A DNA stretch of 64,000 nucleotides from Dillenia suffruticosa (taxonomy: Eukaryota > Streptophyta > Magnoliopsida > Dilleniales > Dilleniaceae). The notes under the pieces are model-generated. The model searched no databases. It saw nothing but the letters and a program-made list of their open reading frames with translations, and had not been told where the DNA came from. Positions 12,621-22,224 of this stretch are shown piece after piece (position 1 is the stretch's first letter; each line of letters begins with the position of its first letter). The DNA lies in assembly GCA_033439265.1 (NCBI GenBank), contig JAVTVX010000034.1, forward strand, positions 8,835,001 to 8,899,000, given 5' to 3'. The position numbers were made by a program, and so were the translations under genes.

Positions 12621-13285
12621 CTATTTTCATAGTAGCAATTCTATTGGTATTACGTTTGATCTTAGTGGTAGTGTGGAAGAATTTAGTATTTGTCTCCTGA
12701 ATAGAACCAATTAAGTCTAGATTTTTTATACCAAAGAGTTTCTTCCTAGCTTAAAGTTCTTTGGTGTTCTTTCAAGAGGTCATTCTCTAGCTTTTGCAAA
12801 AAATTAGAGTTATTGAAGGCATTTGTATTTTGAATACCCTTGAGTCTGGCTTCTAATCTTCTTTTCCTCCTGTGAATGTTGCCAAAAACCTCTTTATTCC
12901 TGAGTTTCATCTCTTCGGAAGTTGAGATGATGGCTTGCAAGAGAGAGTTTGAGGATAAGAGCCAAGCTTTTTTGAAGGCCTCTTTGAATTGGGGTGATGT
13001 AACCATGCAGCTTCAAACCTAAAGGGACGTTTGCCCTTAGCTGGTAGGTGAGTGGCATGAGTTTACAACATTGTAGGACTATGGTCCCCATGAGTTCTAG
13101 GCAAGTTGGTGGCTCTAACTTCAGGAAATGAGAGCCTTGCTTGGTGGTTTGCAAGAGCTCTGTACAGCCTTTATTGAAGCACAACCTCATCTTCATGTCT
13201 CCTTGCCCAAGTATACTTCAAACCGTTTGCATCAATGTTTGAAAGGTTACAAGAATCCCACTAGCTTTGAAGCTTTATGAAATCT
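12621..13285 (-). pseudogene. LINE ORF2 linker between endonuclease and reverse transcriptase
   Basis: Read across frameshifts, the minus strand gives the end of the endonuclease domain (HSPTMLLTHATHL-like) and a RPFRFEAAWL-type motif that sits between endonuclease and reverse transcriptase in plant LINEs. A long helical segment follows (KEVFGNIHRRKRRLEARLKG, about 12910-12850). The reading frame is interrupted several times. The left border at 13285 is where the hAT element entered. Confidence 0.6.
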
Positions 13286-13929
13286 GCTCAATCTAGAGAT
13301 GTGCTCGGGCCAGTTTGGACCAGAAAATCAGCCCAGTCGGCCCGAAAAAAACCCGGCCCGTGAACCAGACCAGAGCTACAATAACCCGGCCTGGCCCGAA
13401 CTGGGTACTGTAGCGGTCCGGGCCGATTCAATCGATTTTGAAACCGAGAACCGGCCCGGAACCAAACAGGCCTGGCCCGACCCGGCCAGTTCCAACGGCT
13501 CCTACAAGCTTTTTTTATTATTATTTTTTTCCAATTTTATCCCTCCCTACATCTATAAAACGGTTAGTTTTGAGATTATTTTGGTTCATAAGGCAAAAAA
13601 TTTCATATAAATACCTTACACCCCATTTTCAAAATCTCCACAACAAAATATCTCTCTCTTTACATCTACATTCTCTCAATATTACTACATTCTCTCAATT
13701 TTCATTACTATTTCCATTATTATTTTCTTTTCACCATTTTTACAATTCTCTATACCATTTTCATTACTATTTTTTATATTATTTCTACCAATTTCTATAC
13801 TAATTTCATTATCATTTCCACCATTATCTACATTTTTATCATTATCTTTATTTCCATCATTTTATTCATTAAACACATTTTCAAATTTATACTTTAAACT
13901 TTTTTGAAATCCATTGACTTAGTATACAA

Positions 13930-14200
13930 CAGTATAGCATGTTCAGAAAAGTTCTGTTTGCGAACAACTAATTGTCAAAGGAAAGAGGCATTTAAGTGAG
14001 AACAGACAAGCTCCATCTCTTACTTGAGAACTTTCCTGATGCTCTTGCTACAAAACGGTTTAGGTGGAGAATGGAGGATTACAAATTTTTCACGACCTTC
14101 AACATTGATCAAGATTTGGCCAAATTTCAAGGTTGGGAGTTTAAATTCAAAATTTTACAAAAAACAACTGCAATATCCATTAAGTCAGTACATTTAATTC
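13930..14200 (+). other. Unidentified coding-like stretch within the hAT element
   Basis: A 91-codon open frame starts at 13996 with RTDKLHLLLENFPDALATKR. An overlapping frame is also open for a long way with one stop. Base composition is less AT-rich than the surroundings, which look intergenic. It does not match transposase parts I know. It could be a captured host-gene fragment or chance. I do not recognise a function. Confidence 0.3.
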
Positions 14201-14399
14201 TTTTGTATCTTTATTTTTTTACATTTGTATTACATTTGCATTACTTTTTAAAAAAAAAAATTAAATCTTAAATTTTTTTTAAAAAATTTAATCTTACATT
14301 TCCTTTGAAAAATTTAATCGTATATTTTATTTTGAAAATTTATACTTAATTTTTTAATAACATAGCCGAAACAGACTCTTCCCAATCTTCTCAACAATC

Positions 14400-15864
14400 T
14401 CCTCTTCCTCCATTTTTTTTCAAGATAAAATTCCTGATAATATAGATATTAAAACTCTTTTGGAAGAAACTGAATCTAGTAACACAGAATATAACACAAC
14501 ACGGATTAAAAAAGATGATATTAATATATTGACATTTTTTGAGAAAAAAAAATGATGAACAAAAAGTAATTTATAAAATTTGTTATCAAAAATATAAATT
14601 TTTGAAAGGTTAGGGGTAGGCACACTTAGAATACACTTAGTTAATAATTATCCAGATAAATTACCACAAATAAGACAAATATAAATTGTTACAGGGGAGG
14701 TAATATAACTGGTACATTTAAATATAATTAGAAAAAAAAAAAAATTGGATAAATAGAATGGATAACAAGAAAAGAATTACCACTTAACATAGTTGCATAT
14801 CCTGTATTTGAACAATATGTACAAAAAATATTTACAGTCCGGTTATAAAAAAGTAGTAGAAGATCCGGTAGGAGGAGATCATTAAATAGATATAAAAAAT
14901 TAAAAAATGGTATAATTACACAATTTATGATTAGTGATTGTAAATTTTCATTAATTTCGGATAGTTGAAAAAATGAGTATAAAAAAGAATATTATATTGT
15001 AATAACATATTATTGAATAAATAATTCATGGTTTTTAGAAAAAAGAGTTTTAGTTTTTCAACGTTGGGAATTTCCATATTCCGGTACACATATAGTTAGA
15101 ATAATTTCAAATGTTGTTTATAACTATGGAATAAATGATAGAATTTTTTCTATTTCATTTGATAATATTTCGGCTAATACTATTGCGATTAATAGTTTAA
15201 AAAATTCTTTAAAAAAAAAATTAAATGGAATTTTTTTATATTAGATGTGAATGCTATATAATTAATTTATGTATTAAGGATGGTTTAACAATTGGAAAAC
15301 TATTTTTAAAACCTATTCGCGATTTAATTTATTAAATAAGAAATTTTTCTTCAAAAACCCAAGAAATGAGACAATTACGTGGGTTACATAATAAAAAATT
15401 TAAAAAATTTAAAATGAAAAGAAAAATAATACAGATTTATAGGTAGTAGTAATAGTAATAACACTCAATTATCTTTATTTTCATTTAATCGCTTAAACAT
15501 GTTAGGAAAAAAATAAAAAACTTTATCATTATCATTTAATGAATTACTTTTATATAAACAAACACCTAAATTAGAAAGTTTTGATAATACAGATTTATAT
15601 GATATATTAGGTTGGTGGAAAAATAATGTATCGTATTATCCAATTTTGTCCCAAATGGCTAAAGATATACTAATTCCTCCGGTATCCATAGTGCCATCAA
15701 AAAGTGTTTTTAGTGCAGGTGGTTGAGTGTTAACCGAGAAATATATAAATTTAACGGATGACACTTTAGAAATCTTAATTTGCATTAAAGATTGGAAGGA
15801 TACAAAAAAAAGAATGCAAGAAATCATTAAGATCTCGGAAAATAATGAACAAGAAGTAGAATAA
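14400..15864 (+). pseudogene. hAT transposase with BED finger relic and dimerisation domain, decayed
   Basis: This is a relic of a hAT-family transposase on the plus strand. A BED-like zinc-finger region is suggested around 14500-14680 (TFFEKKK, a cysteine-containing VIYKICYQKYKF, then LRIHLVNNYPDKLPQI). The C-terminal hAT dimerisation domain is clear at 15579-15864: DLYDILGWWKNN, YPILSQMAKDILIPPVS and VPSKSVFSAGG, ending in NNEQEVE and a stop. An in-frame TGA replaces the usual R/K codon directly after SAGG, and earlier parts carry many stops and frameshifts. The protein cannot be functional as it stands. Confidence 0.75.
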
Positions 15865-16421
15865 TAATAATAATAATAATATATTTTTTGTATAAAAATC
15901 ATTGTAAATAGAAAAAAAAGTCAAAATAATGTAAAAATCAAAATAATGTAACAAAAAAAATTAGTGGATTTTAAAATCCAAGTGATGAGTTTGGTAGTGG
16001 ACGTACACCGAATTCGGTGGAATCATTCTAAAAATTTTGTATCTCTAATTTTTAATTTATTTTTTATAAAAAGTGAATTAAAAAAAACAAAATGAAAATT
16101 ATAAGAGAGTAAAAAAAAACAATAACAAAATTAAAAAACATGGAGTTATAAAAGTAAAATAGAATTAAAAAATAGAGTTAAAAAAAGACAATAGAGAAAA
16201 AAAATATTTTGGGCCAAATCGGGCCCGGCTGGTGTGAACCGGCCCGGCCTGGTGTGAACCGGCCTGCCGGTTCCTATTCAGCGGGCCGAGCCAGTTCAAC
16301 TAAAAAAAATTAGAACAGGCCTGGCCCGGCCCAGACTAACTAGGAACTGCAGCTAGCCAGGCCCGCGGTTTCAAGAACCGCCCTTGAACGAGGACGGGGC
16401 CGGGGCCCGATTACAACTCTA

Positions 16422-16528
16422 GCTCAACCTCACGATAGTCTCACCTGTGGTTTGATTAGAGCGTACTATATCATTAAGATCACTGATGATAAACCAAGAG
16501 AGGTGAACTTGGATAGCATAGTTGATCA
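16422..16528 (-). pseudogene. LINE ORF2 endonuclease, middle segment
   Basis: The minus strand reads INYAIQVHLSWFIISDLNDI, the decayed form of the apurinic-endonuclease-like PW.IIGDFN motif. It lies between the CACTA target site (TCA, 16526-16528) and the hAT target site (16422-16429). It belongs with the endonuclease start at 19329-18963, now 2.4 kb away because of the CACTA insertion. Confidence 0.75.
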
Positions 16529-17571
16529 CACTACAAAAAAACACGGTTTTAGTCACGAATTTTCGTGACGGAAAAAATTCATCGCTATTTTGCGACGAAT
16601 TTAGCGACAAAAACTTTTTCGTCGCTAATTTGTCACAAAATTTGCAACGAAAAGGAAGTCATGGCTAAATTAGCGACGGACACATCATTCGTAGCAAAAT
16701 TCGTCGCTAATTAGTGACGAAAAAATTTTCGTGACTAAATTCGTCGCTAATTGGCGACAAAAAATTTTTCATTGCAAATTTCGTCGCTAAATAGCATCGC
16801 TAAGTTTTTTATATATAATTAAATAAAATATAATATTAATATAATATTTAAATTAAAAAATTAATTTAACAACCACGAAGTATATCAATTGGTAATTTAA
16901 TTTAGCGACAGATTTCCAAATCCGTGACTGATTCAGCGACGGATTCCAAATCCGTCGCTGAATAATTAGAATTTTATTTTATTTTTATTTTATTTTATTA
17001 ATTTTAACGACGGATTTGAAAATCCATCGCTGAATCAGCGACGGATTCCAAATCCGTCGCTGAATTTTATCTTCTTTTAATTATAATTTTATTTTATTTT
17101 TATTTTATTTTATTTTATTTTATTTTATTTTATTATTTCATATTTTTAGAAAAATAATATTATTTAATTCTTAAAAAAACCATATATTTTATTTTATTTA
17201 AATTATATATATATATTTTTAATTAATTTATTATTTTTTTTTCTTTTTTTTTGATTTAATATTTTTTATTATTGTATAGGTAATTTTATTTTATTTGTAT
17301 TATTTTATTCAATAATATAAATTTTTTAATTAAATATTTATCGAACCTGCGTGAGCGCCGGCCCATGCACGCACGGGCGCCTGCCTGCCTAGGCACCCAC
17401 GCCCTGCGCGGGCGCCCGCGTGCCTGCTGGGGCGTGCCTGCGTTGGCGCCTAGGCAGGTGCCCAGGTAGGCAGGCGCGGGCACCCGTGCGCCTACTGGGG
17501 CGTGCCTCGCCTGCCTGCCTGGGCACCTGGATGCCCTTCATTGTTTTAATACAAAAAATAAATTTGTAGTT

Positions 17572-17634
17572 GAAGGGATTCGAACCTTAAATTTCAGATT
17601 TAACAGAAGACATATCAGCACTGCACCACCGTTT
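17572..17634 (-). promoter_or_regulatory. tRNA-like Pol III module facing left
   Basis: On the minus strand an A-box-like GGTGGTGCAGTGCTG (about 17617-17631) is followed by a canonical B box GGTTCGAATCCC (17575-17586) and then by a run of six T about 20 nt later (near 17552). The order and spacing match a tRNA-type internal Pol III promoter with terminator. Downstream lies the GC-rich block 17346-17530. Transcription is inferred. Confidence 0.5.
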
Positions 17635-18242
17635 AGTGTTAGTGTTGTGTGATAATATTGTTTTTTTTCTTTTTTCCTCCTCTTTGTTTTCTATTCTCAC
17701 TTTTTTTTTCCTTATCTCCATTTTTGGGTTTTTTTTTCTTTCTACTCTCATTTCTTATATATAATAATTTTGTTATAATATATAATAATTTTATTATAAC
17801 GAATAAAAATATTTTGTAATTAAATATATAGATTTTTTTAATTATTAATATATTATAATTTATTGATAATTATAATTTTATAGTTTTGAGATATTGTAAT
17901 CTATTTTTAAATTATGGATTAAAAAAATAAAATAAAAATGAAAAAAAAATAATAAAATAATAAGATAAAAGAAAAAAGAAGAAATCAAAATATAATATTA
18001 ACATATTTTTTAATTAATTTATTATTTTATTTTAAATTAGTATTTTATTATTTTTTATTTTATTAAAAATTATCATATTTATTATTTTTAATTAATATTA
18101 TTTTAGGTGGGTGGTATAAATAAAAAAGTTATTATATTTATTATTTTAAATTATTATTATATATTATTTTATTATTATTAGAAAAATGTGAAATAAAGAT
18201 AATAAATAATAATAAAAAAAATTATATCATAATAGTATCTTT

Positions 18243-18325
18243 GACTCGGTGGTTTACAGGTTGCGTATGTGCATGCAGGAGTTCGGAGTTCGAACCACGG
18301 TGGAGGCAGAAGGCGCGGCATTTTC
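18243..18325 (+). promoter_or_regulatory. tRNA-like Pol III module facing right
   Basis: An A-box-like GACTCGGTGGTTTACAGG starts at 18243, a B-box-like AGTTCGAACCACGG lies about 45 nt further, and a TTTT follows near 18319. It is the counterpart of the minus-strand module at 40900-41020, sharing TTTACA, GGAGTTCGGAGTT and TTTTCCAGCAATTAAGAG. It reads toward the GC-rich block 18330-18485. The unit is about 80 nt, the size of a tRNA. Confidence 0.5.
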
Positions 18326-18962
18326 CAGCAATTAAGAGTGCCTGCGCGGGGGCGCGGGGGTGCGGGCGGGCAGGTTGCAAGCTGAGGTGGGCAAGGGTGG
18401 CACGTGCGCTGGCTCGGGCGGGCGGGCAGGTTGTGGAGTTGGCTCGGGTGGGCAAGGGTGACACGGGTGACACGTGCGCTCCTTGGACATTTTGATGGAA
18501 TTTGAAATCAGCGACGGATTTGGAATCCGTCACTGAGTTTAGCGACGGATTTTAGCGACGGATAACGGATTTTTTTTATTATTACAGATTTTTTCCCCTA
18601 AATTAGTGACGGATTTTAGTGATAAAAATTATCTGTCGCTAAATTTAGCGACGAATTTTAGATTTTCGTCACTAAATTAAGCAACGGATTTTTTTATGTC
18701 GCTAATTTAGCGACAGATAATTTTTCGTTGTTAAAGTTTGTGACGAATTTTAGCGACGAAAATTTATTTGTCGTTAAATTTAGCGACGGATTTCAATTTT
18801 CGTCACTAAATTTAGTGACGGATTTCTAATTTTCGTCGCTAAATTTTTGCGACGCGTTATTAGAAACGAAAAATTTTTCGTCGCTAATGTTTTTAGCGAC
18901 GAATTTTTTTAAAATTTTCGTGGCTAAATTTGTGGCTAAAAGACTGTTTTTTTGTAGTGTCA

Positions 18963-19329
18963 TGTTATTTTAAAAGGAGTCCTTTATCTTACTTTAAGGT
19001 TGGACATAGGCTAAGGTCAGTACCCACATTTTGCTTTCTTCTTCAATAGCTGTATGAACCGCTTGATCAGTGTGGTCCAAGATATTGAAGCTGATTTTGG
19101 TTGAATTCCAACAAAGCCAAATGCCTCCTTTCAGACCACAAGTAGGGACAATGAACTCTCTGTCCATGCCTAATTTGAGGAGGAAGTGAGGAAAGTTGTT
19201 GTTTTTGGCTTTTGTCTCAAGAAGACGCATTACATCTGGATGGCGGTTCTTCCAAATCTCTCTATAGGCTCTTCGGAAGTTGCTATTACCAACTCCATAG
19301 CAATTCCAAGTGATAAGTTTTTTGTTCAT
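18963..19329 (-). pseudogene. LINE ORF2 endonuclease, N-terminal segment
   Basis: This is the start of LINE ORF2. The minus strand from 19329 reads MNKKLITWNCYGVGNSNF, the decayed form of the ITWNCRG.GN motif that opens the exonuclease-endonuclease-phosphatase domain, then LLETKAKNNNF (LLETK motif), GLKGGIWLCWNS and WVLTLAYVQP. In L1-type elements this domain nicks target DNA to prime reverse transcription. The frame is open for 111 codons and is then cut by the CACTA insertion at 18960. The Arg of the motif is Tyr here. ORF2 begins about 37 bp after the ORF1 stop. Confidence 0.85.
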
Positions 19330-19365
19330 TTATTGGAATAGATAGAGAGGGAGTGAGAGAAAGGG

Positions 19366-21091
19366 TCAATGGGCCTTGTCATCCATTGATTCCTGTGACT
19401 CATTTCTCTCTTTATCCTTAGCTTTCTCCTCATCTTCATTTTCTTCATCACTGGTGCATGGTGTGGACAAGTGACTTTGATGGACTTGGTCTCCCGGGTC
19501 TAAATACCACATCACTTCATCCTCTAGGTGGTTCGAGGGGCCTGACCTGCTTGGGCCTGGGTCCCTTTTATCTCTTGGTCTCATGGTGGCGGGGTTGTCA
19601 TGAGGTTTTAGGGTGAGAGTTGGGAGAGTGAAGGAGGGCTTACCAGGCAAGGTGGCTCTAGTTCTCTGCTTGGCCCACTAGGTGAGGCCCATTTCTTTGG
19701 GCAGATGCTCTGAGTTGGTTGGCTCACCTATCTGCAAAGATTTGTTCTAAAGAGGATTCTTTTAGGTGAGAGGATTTCTGTTTTGCGGCCTCGTGTTTGG
19801 AGTCTTGTTTTTCTTCACTTCTTTCAGGAGGCTTGCTGTTTACAGCAATAGAGTCAGGCTCTCTTGTTCCAACGCTTCAAAGTCAACTACTAGGTGGTGG
19901 TATCTATTGTTTTGTAGACCATTGCTCTGAGATTTCCCTTTCAAGTTTCCTATTTTTGGGTGTTTCTGCCTCTTGGGGACTTGCATCCATGGGCCTAGCC
20001 CTTCTTCCTGAATTATTTCTGTCTGATATCTGCCGGTAGTTGTATCTGCGGGGGAACTTTCCGGTGCCGAAGATGTACTATCCTCTTTGGACTCAATGCA
20101 GTTTTCTCTGTTATTGCCAACCTTTCCACAGTTAAGCAGATGATGTCAAGTCCTTCATATTCAACGTTCTGCATTTTCTTCCTTAGTTTGATGGTGGGAA
20201 CTAAGGGTTGTTGAGGTCTATTTCTATGCAAATTCTTGCATATTTTCCTCTCAATATATTTGCATTTTTTATGTCAGCTTTTATGGTTTTTTCTATACAT
20301 TTGCCAATCTCAAATAGGATATCTTCATTGAAGAGTTCTATTGGAAGCTGAGGGAAGCGTACCCAAATGATTGCACTTTCAATCTTTGCATCCTTTGGGG
20401 AGAACCATGGCTGCCATTTTCTAATGATTAAGTAGTGGTCAGGTTTCATCCATGGGCTTCCTGTCAAAGCGCTGTAGTAGTCAGTCTTTGTGAGAGAATT
20501 TAGCTAGGTAATATCGTTCTCCTAAGTCCAGGAGAATCATGGTTCCCTCTGGCTTCCACAGGTGATAAATTTTATAGCTGGTAGCCAATGTTTTTTCCAA
20601 GGAGTTTTATGATAATGGACTTCCTCCATGGCTTCCAGAGTTCTCTTAGCTTATCCTTGGACAAGTTTACACCGGGAATGTGTGTGTTCTTAGGGCATTC
20701 AGTCTGCAGATCCTCCTATTCGTCTGACATATCATCTTCATCTTTTGAATTCAATTCCATTTCTTCTGCCTGCTTTTGTGCTTCTTTAATTTGGCTCACT
20801 AGGATTTCTTTGAAGGAGGTTATCGGGGATGCTTCCTGTATGGTTTCCAAAACTTTGACCTTCTTTGTGCTGCGCAATAAATGGTCTTCTTCCTCTGTGG
20901 AGAGGTCTCTTGATCGACTCTCGTTTACATGGTTGCAGATGGGGCTCTATTGTGTGGTCTCCGTTGTCATGGCTGTCCCCCTTAGTGCACGACCCTCTAA
21001 ATCAACTAAAAGGGAAACAACCCCACTAGTCGGACTGACTTGGCTCAGAACAATGGACTTTATTGAGCGTGCTTGTTTCATTTGGGCCTGA
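19366..21091 (-). pseudogene. LINE ORF1 (DUF4283 / zinc-knuckle protein), decayed
   Basis: This is the gag-like ORF1 of the LINE, an RNA-binding protein in this family. On the minus strand an acidic N-terminal region (STEEEDHLLRSTKKVKVLET) is followed by the DUF4283 pattern: LWKPWRKSIIIKLLGKNIGY, SPWMKPDHYLIIRKWQPWF, IIWVRFPQLPIELF, RGKYARICIEIDL, then VEYEGLDIICL where the zf-CCHC_4 knuckle should be. The knuckle has lost its second cysteine and later ligands. A charged tail ends at 19366. There are stops near 20950 and 20560 and a frameshift near 20210. Confidence 0.75.
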
Positions 21092-21122
21092 GCTTGGTTT
21101 GGTCATTAGGTTTAGTTGCAAA

Positions 21123-21205
21123 GGTAGTACCACATTATGGTATACACACGTATAATTAATAAAAGCTGATTGTTTTGCTAGGTAGTACCGTGTAATGGTA
21201 TACAT
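21123..21205. repeat. Short direct repeat, 58 bp apart
   Basis: GGTAGTACC followed by a ..TAATGGTATACA-like stretch occurs at 21123-21147 and again at 21181-21205 with a few differences. It lies just beyond the LINE ORF1 start and may be repeated 5' untranslated sequence or flanking DNA. Confidence 0.55.
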
Positions 21206-21286
21206 TCTATTCTCTTTATCGGGCTTCTCTGGATCATATACTAGGGTTAGTTCTTCACATTAAGAACGAGAGAGAAAACAAGATAC

Positions 21287-21471
21287 TAATGGTAAGTCGG
21301 TCTAATGGGATGTGACGCTAAATCTCTTAATCAAGATCCCTAGTTCGACTCACGATTTATGCATGAAGCAGACTACATTGAAAGGGTAGCTACCTAAATG
21401 AGCTATTGCAAATCCCGAATCAGATTAGTTAGAGTATTATTCCGAATATCGATTGGTGTAATATCAAAAAA
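21287..21471 (+). mobile_element. tRNA-derived SINE with perfect 18-bp target duplication
   Basis: The 185-bp insert is flanked by identical copies of AGAGAGAAAACAAGATAC (21269-21286 and 21472-21489). Near its 5' end is an A-box-like region (GATGTGACGCTAAATCTC), then a B-box-like AGTTCGACTC (21331-21340 area). Its 3' end, from CGAATCAGATTAGTTAGAG to GGTGTAATATC and a short A-run, resembles the SINE at 43083. SINEs are copied by LINE enzymes, and the long duplication fits that mechanism. Confidence 0.85.
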
Positions 21472-21489
21472 AGAGAGAAAACAAGATAC

Positions 21490-22167
21490 CCGACACAAGT
21501 ATCTATGATAGAGAGAATGGAGTCTCCAAAGAGACAATCTAGTGATTATAAACCCTAACCCGTGATCCGGGTTTCAAAGCTCGTGTAATAAAAAAAAAAA
21601 GATAGAAAGAATGAAGAAGAAGAGAAAAGAGCAAACATTGATTACCCAGACAAGAGAATAGACAATAGAACAAACTGAGAAACTTGTGAAGGAAAAAACA
21701 TAGATCACATAAACATTTCCACTTTAAAAGCTCTCTCTTATTAATACAATAAGAATAAATAGCTTGTTTTAGTTATATCTATTTTTATCATATTTCCATT
21801 TCAAGACCCAAGAGAAATAGTAAACTATCATACTTGAGAGCATAAAACTCTCTCTATCTATACTTGATATGCAGTCACCAGTCATAATGAAGGTATACTT
21901 CCTGGAGAAAATTGACATAGTGAACTAATGGAATAAATTTATTAAAATTAAATGTGGAATGGATGAATTGTAAATGCTAGCGATAACATCTACTTAAAAT
22001 AAAACTTATTGATTGTTTGACCATCTCTCTGTGTACTTTTGGGTTCGCATGTCATGTTGAGATTTTGGTATCTATATAATGCAAGATCAAATTGTCATAT
22101 ACAAGAATTATGAGATGTAGGAAGATCTTACCAGTAATATTTCTTTACATTAGAACATATTGTGTTT
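21490..22167. other. AT-rich spacer, no gene
   Basis: There is no supported coding region. The sequence resumes the host DNA interrupted by the SINE and runs to the possible terminal exon of the resistance gene. Confidence 0.45.
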
Positions 22168-22224
22168 CTATTCTTCAGATACTTGAGATATACTACATCC
22201 AGCACCATCACTTTCGATTTCATC
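22168..22224 (-). CDS. Possible terminal exon of the NLR gene
   Basis: On the minus strand, GTGTGATCAG at 22225-22234 is a usable acceptor and is followed by a 19-codon stretch reading DEIESDGAGCSISQVSEE and a stop. It starts in phase 0, the phase in which both upstream LRR exons (donor CAACAG/GTATGT) end. Short acidic last exons are common in this NLR family. The support is only acceptor, phase and position, so chance is possible. Confidence 0.3.
   Translation of the reverse strand, partial: DEIESDGAGCSISQVSEE

Larger units (their letters stand above)
13294..16421 (+). mobile_element. hAT transposon inserted in the LINE
   Basis: Terminal inverted repeats start TAGAGATGTGCTCGGGCC at 13294 and TAGAGTTGTAATCGGGCC at 16421 (read inward). 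The flanking octamers GCTCAATC (13286-13293) and GCTCAACC (16422-16429) match at 7 of 8 positions, as expected for a hAT 8-bp duplication. Both subterminal regions (about 13308-13500 and 16210-16410) are packed with GGCCCG/CGGGCC motifs. A decayed transposase with a hAT dimerisation domain occupies about 14400-15864. The element lies inside LINE ORF2 and is younger than it. Confidence 0.88.
16529..18959. mobile_element. Non-autonomous CACTA element, copy 2 (intact ends)
   Basis: The ends are CACTACAAAAAAACACGG at 16529 and CTGTTTTTTTGTAGTG at 18959, with TCA duplicated at 16526-16528 and 18960-18962. Both arms are arrays of TTTAGCGACGAA/TTCGTCGCTAAA motifs. There is no transposase. From left to right the interior has a GC-rich block (17346-17530), a tRNA-like module facing left, an AT-rich core, a tRNA-like module facing right (18244) and a second GC-rich block (18320-18485). 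The element at 40350 has the same layout in opposite orientation. It is inserted in the LINE endonuclease region. Confidence 0.92.
9576..21100 (-). mobile_element. LINE (L1-type) retrotransposon, full length but dead, with two nested insertions
   Basis: This is a minus-strand plant L1-type non-LTR retrotransposon. Read 5' to 3' it has ORF1 with a DUF4283-type region (about 21090-19366), then ORF2 with endonuclease (19329-18963 and 16528-16422), reverse transcriptase (about 12600-11190), zf-RVT (11080-10330) and RNase H (about 10140-9640). The 3' end is a poly(A) tail seen as the T-run 9576-9597. Removing the hAT element and one copy of its duplication restores a continuous reading frame across the junction, confirming insertion into ORF2. 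The 5' limit is approximate, and I found no clear LINE target duplication. Many stops and frameshifts mean it cannot be autonomous. Confidence 0.85.

Noticed and set aside
18222..18533. Overlapping 84- and 103-codon frames with Arg/Ala/Gly-rich proteins
   Set aside because: They arise from the GC-rich block of the CACTA element; there is no start context, homology or intact counterpart in the copy at 40350.
20588..21091. 167-codon plus-strand frame
   Set aside because: It is the antisense shadow of LINE ORF1, which is recognisable on the minus strand.
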